The notes below the pieces were generated by a model that made no database searches, was not told the DNA's origin, and saw nothing but the letters and a program-made list of their open reading frames with translations. The translations under genes and the position numbers were made by a program. From Curtobacterium sp. GC_Cur_3 (GTDB taxonomy: Bacteria > Actinomycetota > Actinomycetes > Actinomycetales > Microbacteriaceae), in contig NZ_JALNUI010000014.1 in the NCBI RefSeq assembly GCF_026544205.1, positions 34,734 through 98,733 of the forward strand: a DNA stretch of 64,000 nt, in the 5' to 3' direction. This document shows, one piece after another, positions 49,046 through 57,428 of this stretch (the stretch's first letter is position 1; each line of letters begins with the position of its first letter).

Positions 49046-49801
49046 ATGACGGTGCAGGGGCGATCGGCGAGCGGGTACTCGGCCTGGCGACTCATCGCCG
49101 ACGAGCTCCGCCGCGAGATCTTCGACGGGTCGCTGCCGCCCGCGGCCAAGCTGCCGACCGAGGGGGCGCTCGCCGAACGCTTCGGCGTGCACCGGAACAC
49201 CGTCCGCCAGGCGGTCGCGGCGCTCGCGTCCGAGGACCTCGTCCGCTCCCGTCGCGGCAGCGGCACCTTCGTCGTCGAGCACTCCGTGATCGTGCACCGG
49301 ATCGGCCTCCGCACCCGCCTCAGCGACAGCCTCGGCCGACGCGGGTCCGCCGTGTCCGGCCGGTTGCTGGAGTCCCGGACGGTGCCCGTGCCGCCGGCCG
49401 AGGTCGACGAGCAGCTCCGGCTCGACGGCCGCCCCGCGCTGCTGATGGAGTCGGCGCGGTCCGTCGACGGCGTCACCATCTCCCGCGGCACGCACTGGTT
49501 CGACGCCGAGCGGGTGGCCGGGATCGACGCGCACTTCGCCCGCACCGGGTCGATGACCGCCGCGCTCCGGGCCGTGGGCATCGAGGACTACCTCCGTGCG
49601 CACACGACGGTCGGAGCCCGCATCGCGAGCGGCGCCGAGTCGTCGGACATGGCGCTGCCGATGGGGACGGTCGTGCTCGTCGTCCACGCCGTCGACGCCC
49701 TGCCCGACGGCACGCCGCTGCAGGCCGGGACCACCCGCTTCCGGGCGGACCGGGTCGAGCTCGACGTCGAGCCCCCCGACGCCGGTGCCGGCACGCCGTA
49801 G
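49046..49801 (+). CDS. phnF: PhnF-type GntR/HutC-family regulator
   Basis: The 251-residue protein has an N-terminal winged helix: RLIADELRREIFDGSLPPAAKLPTEGALAERFGVHRNTVRQAVAALASEDLVRSRRGSGTFV. The HutC/UTRA ligand domain follows (about 80-240, VDEQLRLDGRPALLMESARSVDGVTISRGTHWFDAERV). Divergent placement to phnG and the first-helix sequence match PhnF proteins, which repress phn genes and are relieved by phosphate starvation or pathway ligands. Likely sites lie in the 48905-48934 and 48994-49022 repeats and near 54168. Confidence 0.92.
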   Translation: MTVQGRSASGYSAWRLIADELRREIFDGSLPPAAKLPTEGALAERFGVHRNTVRQAVAALASEDLVRSRRGSGTFVVEHSVIVHRIGLRTRLSDSLGRRGSAVSGRLLESRTVPVPPAEVDEQLRLDGRPALLMESARSVDGVTISRGTHWFDAERVAGIDAHFARTGSMTAALRAVGIEDYLRAHTTVGARIASGAESSDMALPMGTVVLVVHAVDALPDGTPLQAGTTRFRADRVELDVEPPDAGAGTP

Positions 49802-49824
49802 CGTCCCGGCACCGGGGTCGATGC

Positions 49825-50469
49825 CTACGCGCCGTACCTGGTGAGGAAGTCCTCCACCGACAGGGTGCGGAAGTCGTCGAGCCGGGCCCGGAGCGTCGCG
49901 TGGTCCCAGTCCCACCAGGCCAGGCGCTGCAGCCGTTCAGCGGTCTCCGGGGGCTGCCGGACGCGGATGACCCGTGCCGGCACGCCGGCGACGACGGTGT
50001 ACGCAGGGACGTCCTTCGTCACGACCGCGCCGGAGGCCACCACGGCGCCGTCGCCCACGGTCACCTCGGGTTTGACGAGGGCACCGTGCCCGATCCAGGT
50101 GTCGTGCCCGATCCGTGTCCGACGGGCACGGCGTTGCTCGAACCACGCCTCGTCGTCCTGCGCGTCGTCCCAGTAGTGGCTGCTGCGGTACATGAAGTGG
50201 TGCAGGGTCGCCCGGTCGAGCGGGTGGTCGGTCGCGCCGATCCGCACGGAGCTGGCGATGTTCGCGAAGCGGCCGACGGAGGTGTTCGCGATGTCGCAGA
50301 GCCGGTCGCAGTAGCTGTAGTCGCCCACGTCGCTGTCGGTGAGGCGGCAGTCGTCGCCGATCTCGACCCAGCGCCCGAGGGTGCTGCCGGTCATCACCGT
50401 GCCCGGACCGACGGCGGGCTCCTCGGTCAGCCGGAGTCCTCCGGCCGTCGGCAGGCCGTGCCCGCTCAC
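49825..50469 (-). CDS. Phosphonate-associated hexapeptide-repeat acetyltransferase (TIGR03308-like)
   Basis: The 214-residue left-handed beta-helix protein has repeating hexapeptides ([54 protein letters not shown]). A loop with [45 protein letters not shown] follows, then [30 protein letters not shown] and a C-terminal helix [14 protein letters not shown]. This matches the xenobiotic acetyltransferase-like proteins that accompany C-P lyase genes. It may acetylate an aminophosphonate or another intermediate. The GTG start overlaps the PhnE stop, so it ends the phnD-C-E transcript. Confidence 0.9.
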   Translation of the reverse strand: MSGHGLPTAGGLRLTEEPAVGPGTVMTGSTLGRWVEIGDDCRLTDSDVGDYSYCDRLCDIANTSVGRFANIASSVRIGATDHPLDRATLHHFMYRSSHYWDDAQDDEAWFEQRRARRTRIGHDTWIGHGALVKPEVTVGDGAVVASGAVVTKDVPAYTVVAGVPARVIRVRQPPETAERLQRLAWWDWDHATLRARLDDFRTLSVEDFLTRYGA

Positions 50470-52190
50470 CGGTACACCCGCCGCATCCACGCCGCCAGGC
50501 CCTCGACCGCGAGCACGGCGACGAGCACCATGGCCACGAGGGTCGTCACCTGACCGTGCAGGGTGAGGACGGTGGACGCGTTCGTCAGGTAGAAGCCGAC
50601 CCCGCCGCCGCCGACGATCCCGAGCAGCGTCGCCGCGCGGATGTTCGTGTCGACGAGGTACAGCGAGTTGCCCACCAACGACGGCAGCCCCTGGGGGAGC
50701 GTGGCCGCGAGGTACCGCTGCCCACGCGTCGCCCCGGCGGCCGTGAGGGCCTGCTCCGGTCCGGACGGCACCTCCTCGAAGGAGTCGGCGACGAGCTTGC
50801 CGAGCAGCCCGATCCCACCGAACGCGAGCGCGACGACGCCGGCCTGGTTGCCGAGCCCCGTCACCATGATCAGGAAGATCGCCAGCACGAGTTCGGGGAC
50901 ACCGCGGAACACGACGAGCACGACCCGGAACACGCTCCGGACGGCACCGTTCGGCGCGACGTTGCGTGCCGCGAGCGACCCGATGACCAGCGACAGGACG
51001 AGCGAGAGGAGCGCGGCCGCGAAGGCGACCTGCACCGTCACGAGCAGCGCCTGCGCGAACTCGCCGAACGTGTGGCTGCCGAGGTTCGGCGGCCAGAAGC
51101 TCTGCAGCGTGGGCACCACCTGGTTCCACGCGATGTCGTCGAAGTCGACGCCGGCCATCCACCAGCTCGAGACCACGAGCGCGACGGCCGCGAGCGACCA
51201 CACGGTGTTCCGCACCCGACGGGGTGTCCACGGTCGGCGGGACATCGAGTCCACGGTGACACCGCCGGCGACGCGTCCGGTCGGAGCTGGCCGGTTCCTG
51301 GTCGCGCGGCGGACGATCCGGTCACCGAGGCCGCGGCCGGACGGCTCGACGCCGAGCAGGGTGCGGCGGATCGTCGACGAGACGACCTCGAGCACGACGC
51401 AGAGCGCGAAGATGACGATCGCGATGCCGAGTCCGCGTCCGTACCCGGTCGGGAACTGCCCGAACGCGATCTTCATCGCGTACCCGAGCCCGCCGACCCC
51501 GGCGTACCCGAGGATGGCGGAGCCGCGGAGGTTGATGTCGAACCGGTGCAGGACGATCGCGATCCACGCGGGGAGCACCTGCGGGACGACGCCGGACCAG
51601 AACTCCTGGGCGCGGGAGCCACCGGCGGCCCTGATCGCGAGCCGGGGCCCGTCGTCGATCTGCTCGACGGCGTCGGCGAAGAGCTTGGAGATCATCCCGA
51701 TCGAGTGGATGCCGAGCGCCAGGATGCCCGGCAGCGGGCTGCCCAGCGCGAAGGTGAGCGAGAAGGCCAGCGCGATCACGACGTCCGGCACCGCGCGGGT
51801 CAGCGCACCGATCGCCCGTCCGACCCAGCGCGACCAGCCGACGGGCGTCGTGTTGGCCGCGGCGAGCCAGGCGACCGGCACCGAGATCAGCGCGGCGACG
51901 ACGGTGCCGAGGATGACGATGCCGATCGTGAGGCCGATGAGGTAGACCAGGTCGCCCGGCGCGGGGAAGCTGATCGGGTCCATCTGGGAGAACACCCGCG
52001 CTGCGTTGGCGATGCTCGTCGGGACGGCGCTCCAGCCGAAGTCGAGCTCGGACAGCGACCACGCCCCGAAGGCGACCATGGCGAGCACCACGACCCCGGC
52101 GACGATCCGCTGGACCGCGACCGGTCGGCGGGGCGCGCGGGCGTCGACGTCGCCGGCCCGGCTGACGCGCGGTGCCCCGAGGGCCGTCAT
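50466..52190 (-). CDS. phnE: Fused PhnE-PhnE phosphonate ABC permease
   Basis: The 574-residue protein contains two complete BPD-type permease units joined by about 60 hydrophilic residues. Unit 1 (about 1-285) ends in the EAA loop [32 protein letters not shown] and [20 protein letters not shown]. Unit 2 (about 320-574) has [32 protein letters not shown] and [20 protein letters not shown]. Each unit has about six helices. In E. coli PhnE is encoded as one gene that must pair with itself; many actinobacteria encode two genes. Here they are fused. It imports phosphonate with PhnC and PhnD. It overlaps phnC upstream (ATGA). Confidence 0.94.
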   Translation of the reverse strand: MTALGAPRVSRAGDVDARAPRRPVAVQRIVAGVVVLAMVAFGAWSLSELDFGWSAVPTSIANAARVFSQMDPISFPAPGDLVYLIGLTIGIVILGTVVAALISVPVAWLAAANTTPVGWSRWVGRAIGALTRAVPDVVIALAFSLTFALGSPLPGILALGIHSIGMISKLFADAVEQIDDGPRLAIRAAGGSRAQEFWSGVVPQVLPAWIAIVLHRFDINLRGSAILGYAGVGGLGYAMKIAFGQFPTGYGRGLGIAIVIFALCVVLEVVSSTIRRTLLGVEPSGRGLGDRIVRRATRNRPAPTGRVAGGVTVDSMSRRPWTPRRVRNTVWSLAAVALVVSSWWMAGVDFDDIAWNQVVPTLQSFWPPNLGSHTFGEFAQALLVTVQVAFAAALLSLVLSLVIGSLAARNVAPNGAVRSVFRVVLVVFRGVPELVLAIFLIMVTGLGNQAGVVALAFGGIGLLGKLVADSFEEVPSGPEQALTAAGATRGQRYLAATLPQGLPSLVGNSLYLVDTNIRAATLLGIVGGGGVGFYLTNASTVLTLHGQVTTLVAMVLVAVLAVEGLAAWMRRVYR

Positions 52191-53032
52191 CGGTCGCCCG
52201 CTGCGCGTGCCGGGTCGAGCAGGCCGACGCCGGCGAGCTCCGTCTCGATGACCCGCATCTCGGCCGAGGACGTGCTCACGCGGCCGTAGATCTCCATGAC
52301 CTGGGCCTTGCTGATGCCGGCCGTCGGCAGGTCCAGGACGACCTCGCCGTGCCGGAGCCCGACGATGCGGTCGCCCCAGCCGAGCGCGATGTCGACCTGG
52401 TGCAGGCTGCAGACGACCGTCAGGCCGTCGTCGGCGGCGATCTCCCGGATGAGCCGCATCACCTGCGCACTCGACTCCGGGTCGAGCGACGCGACGGGCT
52501 CGTCGGCGAGCAGCACCTCCGGGTCCTGCATGAGTGCCCGGGCGATCGCGACGCGCTGCTGCTGGCCGCCGGAGAGCTCGTCGGCACGCTGGTAGGCCTT
52601 CTCGAGCAGCCCCACGCGGTCCAGGTGGGTCAGCGCCGCGGTCCGGACGGCCCGCGGGTACGACCAGATGCCGAGCCGCGGACCCGACAGCCGGGACAGC
52701 GCCCCGGTCAGGACGTTCTCGAGCACCGTCAGCGCCGGCACCAGTTCGAACTGCTGGAAGACCATCGCGACCCGGCCGCGCATCGTGCGGAGGGCGCGCG
52801 GTCGGAGCGTGGTGAGCTCCTCGCCGAGCACCCGGACGGAACCGGAGGTCGGGAGCTCGAGCCCGTTGACGTGCCGCAGCAGCGTCGACTTGCCGGAGCC
52901 GGACAGCCCGAGCAGCACGACGACCTCCCCCTGCTCGACGGTCAGGTCGATGCCGTCGAGGGCCCTCGTGGTGCCGAAGTCCTTCGTGACCCCGGTGACC
53001 GAGATCACGGGGGAGGTCGTCGTGTGCTGCAT
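52187..53032 (-). CDS. phnC: Phosphonate import ATPase PhnC
   Basis: The 281-residue ABC ATPase powers PhnD/PhnE import. VVVLLGLSGSGKSTLLRHVNGLELPTSGSVRVLGEEL contains Walker A. QQFELVPALTVLENVLTGALSRLSGPRLGIWSYPR is the PhnC-specific region after the Q-loop. The signature is DELSGGQQQRVAIARALMQDP with Walker B VLLADEPVASLDPESSAQVM. It lies between phnD (30 bp upstream) and phnE (four-base overlap). The C-terminus extends about 25 residues beyond the H-loop. Confidence 0.95.
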   Translation of the reverse strand: MQHTTTSPVISVTGVTKDFGTTRALDGIDLTVEQGEVVVLLGLSGSGKSTLLRHVNGLELPTSGSVRVLGEELTTLRPRALRTMRGRVAMVFQQFELVPALTVLENVLTGALSRLSGPRLGIWSYPRAVRTAALTHLDRVGLLEKAYQRADELSGGQQQRVAIARALMQDPEVLLADEPVASLDPESSAQVMRLIREIAADDGLTVVCSLHQVDIALGWGDRIVGLRHGEVVLDLPTAGISKAQVMEIYGRVSTSSAEMRVIETELAGVGLLDPARAAGDR

Positions 53033-53062
53033 GGTGTCAGTCCCTCGTCCAGGTCCTGCGCG

Positions 53063-54043
53063 TCACTTGGCGCAGTCGGCGCTCGGGATGGTGGAGCAGA
53101 GGTCGCGGATCGACTTGTAGTACGACGCGTCCTCGGCCTGGGCGCCGAAGTACCCCTCGGTGAAGCCGTCCGTCATCGTGATCCCGGCCTTCTTGATGGC
53201 CTCCGGCGATGCGCCCGCCAGGACGCCGGCGAGCTTCGTCTGCACGTCCTTCGGCAGCTTCGTCGAGATCGAGAGCGGGCCGCCGGGCACGTACTGCTTG
53301 CCGAGGACCGTGATGTCGCCCTTCTTGGCGGCGGGCTCCGCGATCGAGTCCTCGGCGAACCCGACATCGCACTGCCCCGATGCCACGGCCTGCTCGGACT
53401 TGTCGTGGGCACCGGCGAAGTACGCGGTGAATGCGGTGAACTTCGGGTTGCCGCTGGCGTCCGTGCCCGAGGTCGAGACGTCCACCCCGGCCTTGTTCAG
53501 CTGGTACAGCCCGAACAGGAAGCCCGAGGTCGAGTTCGGGTCGACGAAGCAGACCGTCTTGCCCTTCGCCTGCTTCAGCGAGGTGACCGACGAGCCGGCC
53601 TTGGTGATGGCCTCGGAGTAGTACCCGGGGTCCTTCACGTCGGGGGAGCTGAGCGTCGCGGCCACCGGCGCGAGCGACGCGCCCTTGTTCGTGGCCTGCA
53701 CGTACTGCAGCCCGCCGGAGGACATCACGTCGACCTTGCCGGCGACCGCTGCTGCGATGAGGGCCGTGTAGTCGGCGGTGGGGTAGTACTCGACCTGGTA
53801 GCCGGTCTTCTTGGCGATGTACTCCTCGAGCGGCTTGTTGTTCGCGTCGGAGCCGGCCTGGTCGGGGACCGCGCCGAACACGAGCGTGCCCTTCGCCTTG
53901 GCCCAGGTGCCGGACGAGGCGGCGGCGGCCGTGCCGTCGCCGGTGGCGGCGGTGCTGCTCGCGGAGCACCCGGTCAGGGCGACCACCGCGAGGGTCAGGA
54001 CAGAGCCGACGATGCCGATGCGCGTGCTTCGGGACAGATGCAT
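53063..54043 (-). CDS. phnD: Phosphonate ABC transporter substrate-binding lipoprotein PhnD
   Basis: The 326-residue lipoprotein begins HLSRSTRIGIVGSVLTLAVVALTGCSAS (signal with lipobox LTGC). The mature protein carries LVFGAVPDQAGSDANNKPLEEYIAKKTGYQVEYYPTADYTALIAAAVAGKVDVMSSGGLQYVQA, where phosphonate-binding residues lie in the first domain. GKTVCFVDPNSTSGFLFGLYQL (NSTSG ligand loop) and AGAHDKSEQAVASGQCDVGFAED follow, typical of PhnD/PtxB-like proteins. The start at ATG 54043 is chosen because an upstream in-frame ATG at 54097 would put a long basic stretch before the signal. It is first in the import operon. Confidence 0.93.
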   Translation of the reverse strand: MHLSRSTRIGIVGSVLTLAVVALTGCSASSTAATGDGTAAAASSGTWAKAKGTLVFGAVPDQAGSDANNKPLEEYIAKKTGYQVEYYPTADYTALIAAAVAGKVDVMSSGGLQYVQATNKGASLAPVAATLSSPDVKDPGYYSEAITKAGSSVTSLKQAKGKTVCFVDPNSTSGFLFGLYQLNKAGVDVSTSGTDASGNPKFTAFTAYFAGAHDKSEQAVASGQCDVGFAEDSIAEPAAKKGDITVLGKQYVPGGPLSISTKLPKDVQTKLAGVLAGASPEAIKKAGITMTDGFTEGYFGAQAEDASYYKSIRDLCSTIPSADCAK

Positions 54044-54158
54044 GGGGGAGGGCCTTCCGGTCGTGCACGCGCCGCGGTGGGTCCGCATGCGTGTCACGGT
54101 GACGGTAAGGACGGGAGGTGGAGCGCAACCACCGGCTCAGTGACGAATCCGTGAACCA

Positions 54159-54178
54159 GTCCAGAAATCTGGACAACT
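54159..54178. promoter_or_regulatory. Candidate PhnF operator upstream of phnD
   Basis: GTCCAGAAATCTGGAC (54159-54174) is a perfect inverted repeat with a two-base centre. The overlapping TCTGGACAACT (54168-54178) matches TCTGGATAACT at phnG in 10 of 11 positions and in the same orientation relative to the gene. It lies 116 bp upstream of the phnD ATG. Confidence 0.5.
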
Positions 54179-54188
54179 CCCCCTGCGG

Positions 54189-54617
54189 TCAGCGCTTCCG
54201 GCGTCCGGTCCGGAGGGCGTTCGTGGCCCAGAGCACGACGGCGATCAGGACGGGCTGGAACAGGAGCCGGACGAACCGCTTGGTGTCGGTGTCCAGGCCG
54301 AAGCCGTCGCGGTGGTGCATCCACTGCGCGATGTTCCCCGGGAAGACCGCGGCGAAGAACGCGGCCGCGACCCAGCCGACCGTGGCCTGTCGGCGGACCA
54401 GGAGCACGAGCGCGGCGCCGAGGGAGATCTCCGCGATGCCCGACGCCAGGACGGTGACGTCGGGGTCGAGGGGCACGAACTCGGGCACCTGCGCCCGGAA
54501 CTCCTGCCGCGCGACCGTCAGGTGGCTGATCCCGGCCCAGGTGATGGCCGCGCCGAGCAGGATGCGCACCACGGTTCGGGGCTTCGTCGAGCGGGTGGGG
54601 CGGAGTCGGGACGACAT
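54189..54617 (-). CDS. DoxX-family membrane protein
   Basis: The 142-residue protein has four helices: VVRILLGAAITWAGISHLTV, TVLASGIAEISLGAALVLLV, TVGWVAAAFFAAVFPGNIAQWMHH and FVRLLFQPVLIAVVLWATNAL. The GISHLTVARQEFRAQVPEFVP and FPGNIAQ segments match the DoxX/SURF4-like group that resembles the yoaS/DoxD family. Such proteins are linked to redox or thiol-stress systems in mycobacteria; a specific role here is unknown. A 16-bp palindrome lies 36 bp upstream, suggesting control by a MarR-type regulator. Confidence 0.85.
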   Translation of the reverse strand: MSSRLRPTRSTKPRTVVRILLGAAITWAGISHLTVARQEFRAQVPEFVPLDPDVTVLASGIAEISLGAALVLLVRRQATVGWVAAAFFAAVFPGNIAQWMHHRDGFGLDTDTKRFVRLLFQPVLIAVVLWATNALRTGRRKR

Positions 54618-54652
54618 CAGGGGCAGCGCCTTTCACGGGGAGGACCAGAACA

Positions 54653-54668
54653 AGGTTGTGCACAACCT
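54653..54668. promoter_or_regulatory. 16-bp perfect palindrome upstream of doxX
   Basis: AGGTTGTGCACAACCT is its own reverse complement, 36 bp upstream of the DoxX ATG. The TTGTGCACAA core is the kind of site bound by MarR/OhrR-like repressors; the regulator is not identified. Confidence 0.55.
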
Positions 54669-54705
54669 AACACGGGCCGCCGTGGGCGCCGGGGCCGGTC
54701 AGTGC

Positions 54706-54749
54706 CGGACTGGAGGCTCGTGGCGGCGCCGCCACGAGCCTCCAGTCCG
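54706..54749. terminator. 44-nt perfect palindrome (GGAGGC/GCCTCC family)
   Basis: Two 22-nt arms starting CGGACTGGAGGCTCGTGGCG are exact complements without any loop beyond the turn. It lies eight bp after the SnoaL-like stop (54758, minus strand). It probably terminates that gene; the loop-free symmetry also allows cruciform extrusion. Confidence 0.75.
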
Positions 54750-54757
54750 CCACCGGC

Positions 54758-55210
54758 TCAGCTGAGCACGGGGGCTGCGGCAGCCTCCTCGACGCCGGAG
54801 GCGGCGAGGGCTGCCATGAGTTCGGTGACGGCCTGGGAGTCCTCGTTGGCGTCGATCGCGGTGACCTTGCCCCAGCGGAGCGACACGACGTGGACGCCGT
54901 GCTGGTGGTACGGGGAGCCGTCCGGGAAGGTCGCGGTACCGGTCCAGCGGATGATGACGGTGGTGTCCCAGGGCCAGCCCTTGACCCACATGTCGGTGAT
55001 CGTCAGGCGCAGGGAGGGGACGAGCCGGCCGAGGCGGTCGAGCCACGTCGCCAGGGCGTCCCGGGTGTGGCGCTGACCCCCGAGGGCGTGGTCGCCGCCG
55101 AACCGGTGGCTGATGTCCGGGGTGCAGGAGGCGAGGAGTTCGGCGTGGCCCTTGGTGTTGATGAGCTCGAAGTTCTTCGCGGCGAGGCGCTTCACGAGTG
55201 CGTGGTACAT
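54758..55210 (-). CDS. SnoaL-like/NTF2-family protein
   Basis: The 150-residue protein has the short helices and curved sheet expected of SnoaL-like folds: MYHALVKRLAAKNFELINTKGHAELLASCTPDISHRFGGDHALGGQRHTRDALATWLDRLGRLVP. Then come LRLTITDMWVKGWPWDTTVIIRWTGTAT, YHQHGVHVVSLRWGKVTAIDANEDSQAVTELMAALAA. The HRFGGDHALGG and W-P-W-D-T motifs are typical of small ketosteroid-isomerase-like proteins of unknown substrate. The C-terminal 12 residues are Ala-rich. It is followed by the palindrome at 54706. Confidence 0.8.
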   Translation of the reverse strand: MYHALVKRLAAKNFELINTKGHAELLASCTPDISHRFGGDHALGGQRHTRDALATWLDRLGRLVPSLRLTITDMWVKGWPWDTTVIIRWTGTATFPDGSPYHQHGVHVVSLRWGKVTAIDANEDSQAVTELMAALAASGVEEAAAAPVLS

Positions 55211-55261
55211 GGTGGCGAGTCCTGTCGGGGTCGTGGGGGTCGGGTGGCTGGTGGGCGGAGG

Positions 55262-55576
55262 TCAGGCGACCAGGCCGGCGGCGCGGAGCAGGGTCGGCAG
55301 GACCGGGACGCCGAACACGGCACCGAACTCCCCGACTGATCCGATGGAGAGCACGGAGCCGACGGACCCGATGGAGAACAGCGAGCCGAACGAGAACGCA
55401 GACCCGAAGGAGAACGCCGAGGCAAACGACGCGGCGCTGAAGGCGGACCCGAACGACGCGGCGCTGGCGGCGGAGCCGGCGCTGGCCGCTGAGGCGATCG
55501 ACTCACGGGATGCGGCCGAGGCGATCGAGCGGATGCTGCCGCGGGAGGCGATGGAGGTGGTGGCGGTGTTCGACAT
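55262..55576 (-). CDS. Short repeat protein rich in Ser, Ala, Gly and Phe, unknown function
   Basis: The 104-residue protein is built from short repeats: ASRESIASAASAGSAASAASFGSAFS followed by FGSAFSFGSLFSIGSVGSVLSIGSVG. Then a distinct tail reads EFGAVFGVPVLPTLLRAAGL. Small residues alternate with Phe/Ile/Val at about every third place, so it could form a glycine-zipper or amyloid-like layer. It has no signal peptide. The opposite strand is also open but is full of Asn/Asp/Glu repeats forced by this pattern. An in-phase ribosome binding site (GGAAGCAGC) precedes ATG 55576, and the divergent TetR gene with two operators argues it is a regulated real gene. I do not recognise a family. Confidence 0.65.
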   Translation of the reverse strand: MSNTATTSIASRGSIRSIASAASRESIASAASAGSAASAASFGSAFSAASFASAFSFGSAFSFGSLFSIGSVGSVLSIGSVGEFGAVFGVPVLPTLLRAAGLVA

Positions 55577-55597
55577 GTGCTGCTTCCTTCAGTGTGG

Positions 55598-55647
55598 TTG
55601 ACGCTGTCAAGTGACACCAGCATGCACCCCTCGCTTGACACTGTCAA
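55598..55647. promoter_or_regulatory. Pair of TTGAC-N3-GTCAA operators between the repeat protein and tetR
   Basis: TTGACGCTGTCAA (55598-55610) and TTGACACTGTCAA (55635-55647) differ in one base class and are 37 bp apart. The divergent starts lie at 55576 and 55670. A TetR dimer bound to either would cover one promoter. Confidence 0.7.
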
Positions 55648-55669
55648 CCACAATCGTCAAGATCGTTCC

Positions 55670-56251
55670 ATGACCGACGACAGCACTCCAGGGGACGCAC
55701 GCGACCGGCTCGTCGCCGCCGCACGGGCCGAGCTGACCGAGCGGGGGCTCGCGGGCGTCAGCCTGCGGGGCATCGCGCGGCGGGCGGAGGTCTCCCACGC
55801 CGCGCCGAAGTACTTCTTCGGTGACCGCGCCGGGCTGCTGACGGCGATCGCGACCGCGGGGTTCACCGAGCTGACCGGCCGACTGCGCGCGGTCGGCGCG
55901 GGCGACGCACCCGGCCTCGGGGACCTCGGACGCGCCTACGTGCACTTCGGGCTCGAGCACCCGGCGCTGTTCGAGCTGATGTTCCGCCCGGACGAGCTCC
56001 ACCCCGACGACCCGGCCCTGCAGGCGGCGCAGGCCGAGAGCATCGGGGTCCTGGCGTCGGCGACCACGACCATCGCCGTCGAGGGGCAGCCCGACGGCGT
56101 GCCGCCGGTCATGGCGCTGGTCAGCTGGGCGTTCGCGCACGGCCTGGTCGCCCTCGTGCGCGACGGCGCGCTGCAGTCACTCGGTGGCGGCGCCGATGCC
56201 ACGGCGCTCGCCGACCAGCTCGTCGGGGTCTTCGATCGGGTCGTCCGGTGA
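55670..56251 (+). CDS. TetR-family regulator with TetR_C_33-like (WHG) domain
   Basis: The 193-residue regulator has the TetR helix-turn-helix: DRLVAAARAELTERGLAGVSLRGIARRAEVSHAAPKYFFGDRAGLLTAIATAGF. The C-terminal domain contains FGLEHPALFELMFRPDELHPDDPALQAA, the FxxEHPxLFxLMFxP motif of TetR proteins with the WHG-type ligand domain. The ATG at 55670 is chosen because an upstream in-frame ATG at 55577 would start inside the operator region. It probably represses itself and the divergent repeat-protein gene through the TTGAC/GTCAA sites. Confidence 0.92.
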   Translation: MTDDSTPGDARDRLVAAARAELTERGLAGVSLRGIARRAEVSHAAPKYFFGDRAGLLTAIATAGFTELTGRLRAVGAGDAPGLGDLGRAYVHFGLEHPALFELMFRPDELHPDDPALQAAQAESIGVLASATTTIAVEGQPDGVPPVMALVSWAFAHGLVALVRDGALQSLGGGADATALADQLVGVFDRVVR

Positions 56252-56255
56252 GCGG

Positions 56256-56299
56256 CGGACAGGAGGCTCGTGGCGGCGCCGCCACGAGCCTCCTGTCCG
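56256..56299. terminator. 44-nt perfect palindrome (bidirectional terminator)
   Basis: Arms of 22 nt starting CGGACAGGAGGCTCGTGGCG are exact complements. It lies between the convergent tetR (stop 56251) and SPFH gene (stop 56326). The inner 32 nt match the palindrome at 54706 exactly apart from one symmetric base pair (A/T versus T/A). Confidence 0.8.
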
Positions 56300-56325
56300 T
56301 CAGCGGGCCGGGACGGGCCCGACCG

Positions 56326-57336
56326 TCACTTGGTCGACGATCCCCGGTCGGTCCCCGGCAGGCTGAGGATGTTGTCGCTGCCCTGCGGCACCACGATGAG
56401 CGAGCCGTTGTCGCCCGCGCTCTTCAGGGCCTCGATCTCGCGTTGCTTCAGCGCGGCGTCGGAGAGCGGCTGTGCGTTGAGCACCTTGTTCGCGTCGGCC
56501 TGACCCTGCGCCTCGGCGACCTGCTGCTGTGCCTGCACCTTCTTGGCGTCGAGCAGCGCGCGCTCCTTCGTCACCTGGATCTGGGCCTGCTGCGCCGCGG
56601 CGTACGAGTCGGTGACGGCCTTCGGCGGCGTGATCTCCTGCAGCGAGAAGTTGTCGACGTGCACGCCGGAGCCCTTCCAGCGCTTCTCGAGCGCCTGGAT
56701 CATCGACTTCTCGACCGAGCCGCGCTTGGTGATGAGCTCGATGGTGGTGAAGTCGTTCGGCACCTGGCGGACGACGCTGCGCACGGAGTTGCCGATGAAC
56801 TGCGTCTTGAAGTTCTCCTCGGTCTTGTAGGACCGGTAGATGTCGGTGACCGACTTGGCGTCGATGCTGTACTGCAGGTTCAGGCTGACGTTCGAGGAGA
56901 CACCGTCCTGGTCCTGCACGGTGACGAAGGGGCCGGAGCGGATGTTGCCGTTGTTGTCCGACTCGGAGCCGTTCACGGAGTTGATGTACGTGACGGTCTG
57001 GTTGCGGATGTTGAACGTGTGCAGCGTCGCCCACGGGGCCTTGAAGTGGAACCCGGAGTCCGTGGTCTGCCCGACGATGTTGCCGGAGATGTCGACCTGC
57101 ACCTTCGACTCGCCCGTGTCCTGCGCGTAGACGGTGCTCGCGATGGTGAACCCGACGAACAGCACACCGGCGCTGACGGCGGTCCACGTGGCGACCGTGT
57201 TCGGGCGACGGGTGGTGAGCGCGGGGCGGGCCTCGCGGCCGGGGGTGGCCGGGCGCTCCGGGGTCGTGTAGGTCCGCCCCCGGAAGGACAGCGCGACGAG
57301 CGCGGCGACGAGGAAGACGATGGCGGCGACGAACAT
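56326..57336 (-). CDS. SPFH/Band 7 domain membrane protein
   Basis: The 336-residue protein has helix 1 at 1-18 (FVAAIVFLVAALVALSF), a basic/Pro-rich loop, and helix 2 (VATWTAVSAGVLFVGFTIAST) near 50-70. The prohibitin-like band 7 domain follows: GIVGQTTDSGFHFKAPWATLHTFNIRNQTVTY, VTVQDQDGVSSNVSLNLQYSIDAKSVTDIYRSYKTEENFKTQFI, VPNDFTTIELITKRGSVEKSMIQALEKRWKGSGVHVDNFSLQEITPPKAVTDSY. A coiled coil with QQAQIQVTKERALLDAKKVQAQQQVAEAQGQADANK completes it. Such proteins oligomerise at the membrane. ATG 57336 lies eight bases after AGGAG. Confidence 0.92.
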   Translation of the reverse strand: MFVAAIVFLVAALVALSFRGRTYTTPERPATPGREARPALTTRRPNTVATWTAVSAGVLFVGFTIASTVYAQDTGESKVQVDISGNIVGQTTDSGFHFKAPWATLHTFNIRNQTVTYINSVNGSESDNNGNIRSGPFVTVQDQDGVSSNVSLNLQYSIDAKSVTDIYRSYKTEENFKTQFIGNSVRSVVRQVPNDFTTIELITKRGSVEKSMIQALEKRWKGSGVHVDNFSLQEITPPKAVTDSYAAAQQAQIQVTKERALLDAKKVQAQQQVAEAQGQADANKVLNAQPLSDAALKQREIEALKSAGDNGSLIVVPQGSDNILSLPGTDRGSSTK

Positions 57337-57428
57337 GAAGAACACTCCTGGATTCGGGTCCCTGCAGTCTGCCGCAGCCGAGCGGCCCGCCGTGACCCCA
57401 GTGCGGCCGACGGCGAGAAGCGCCACCG

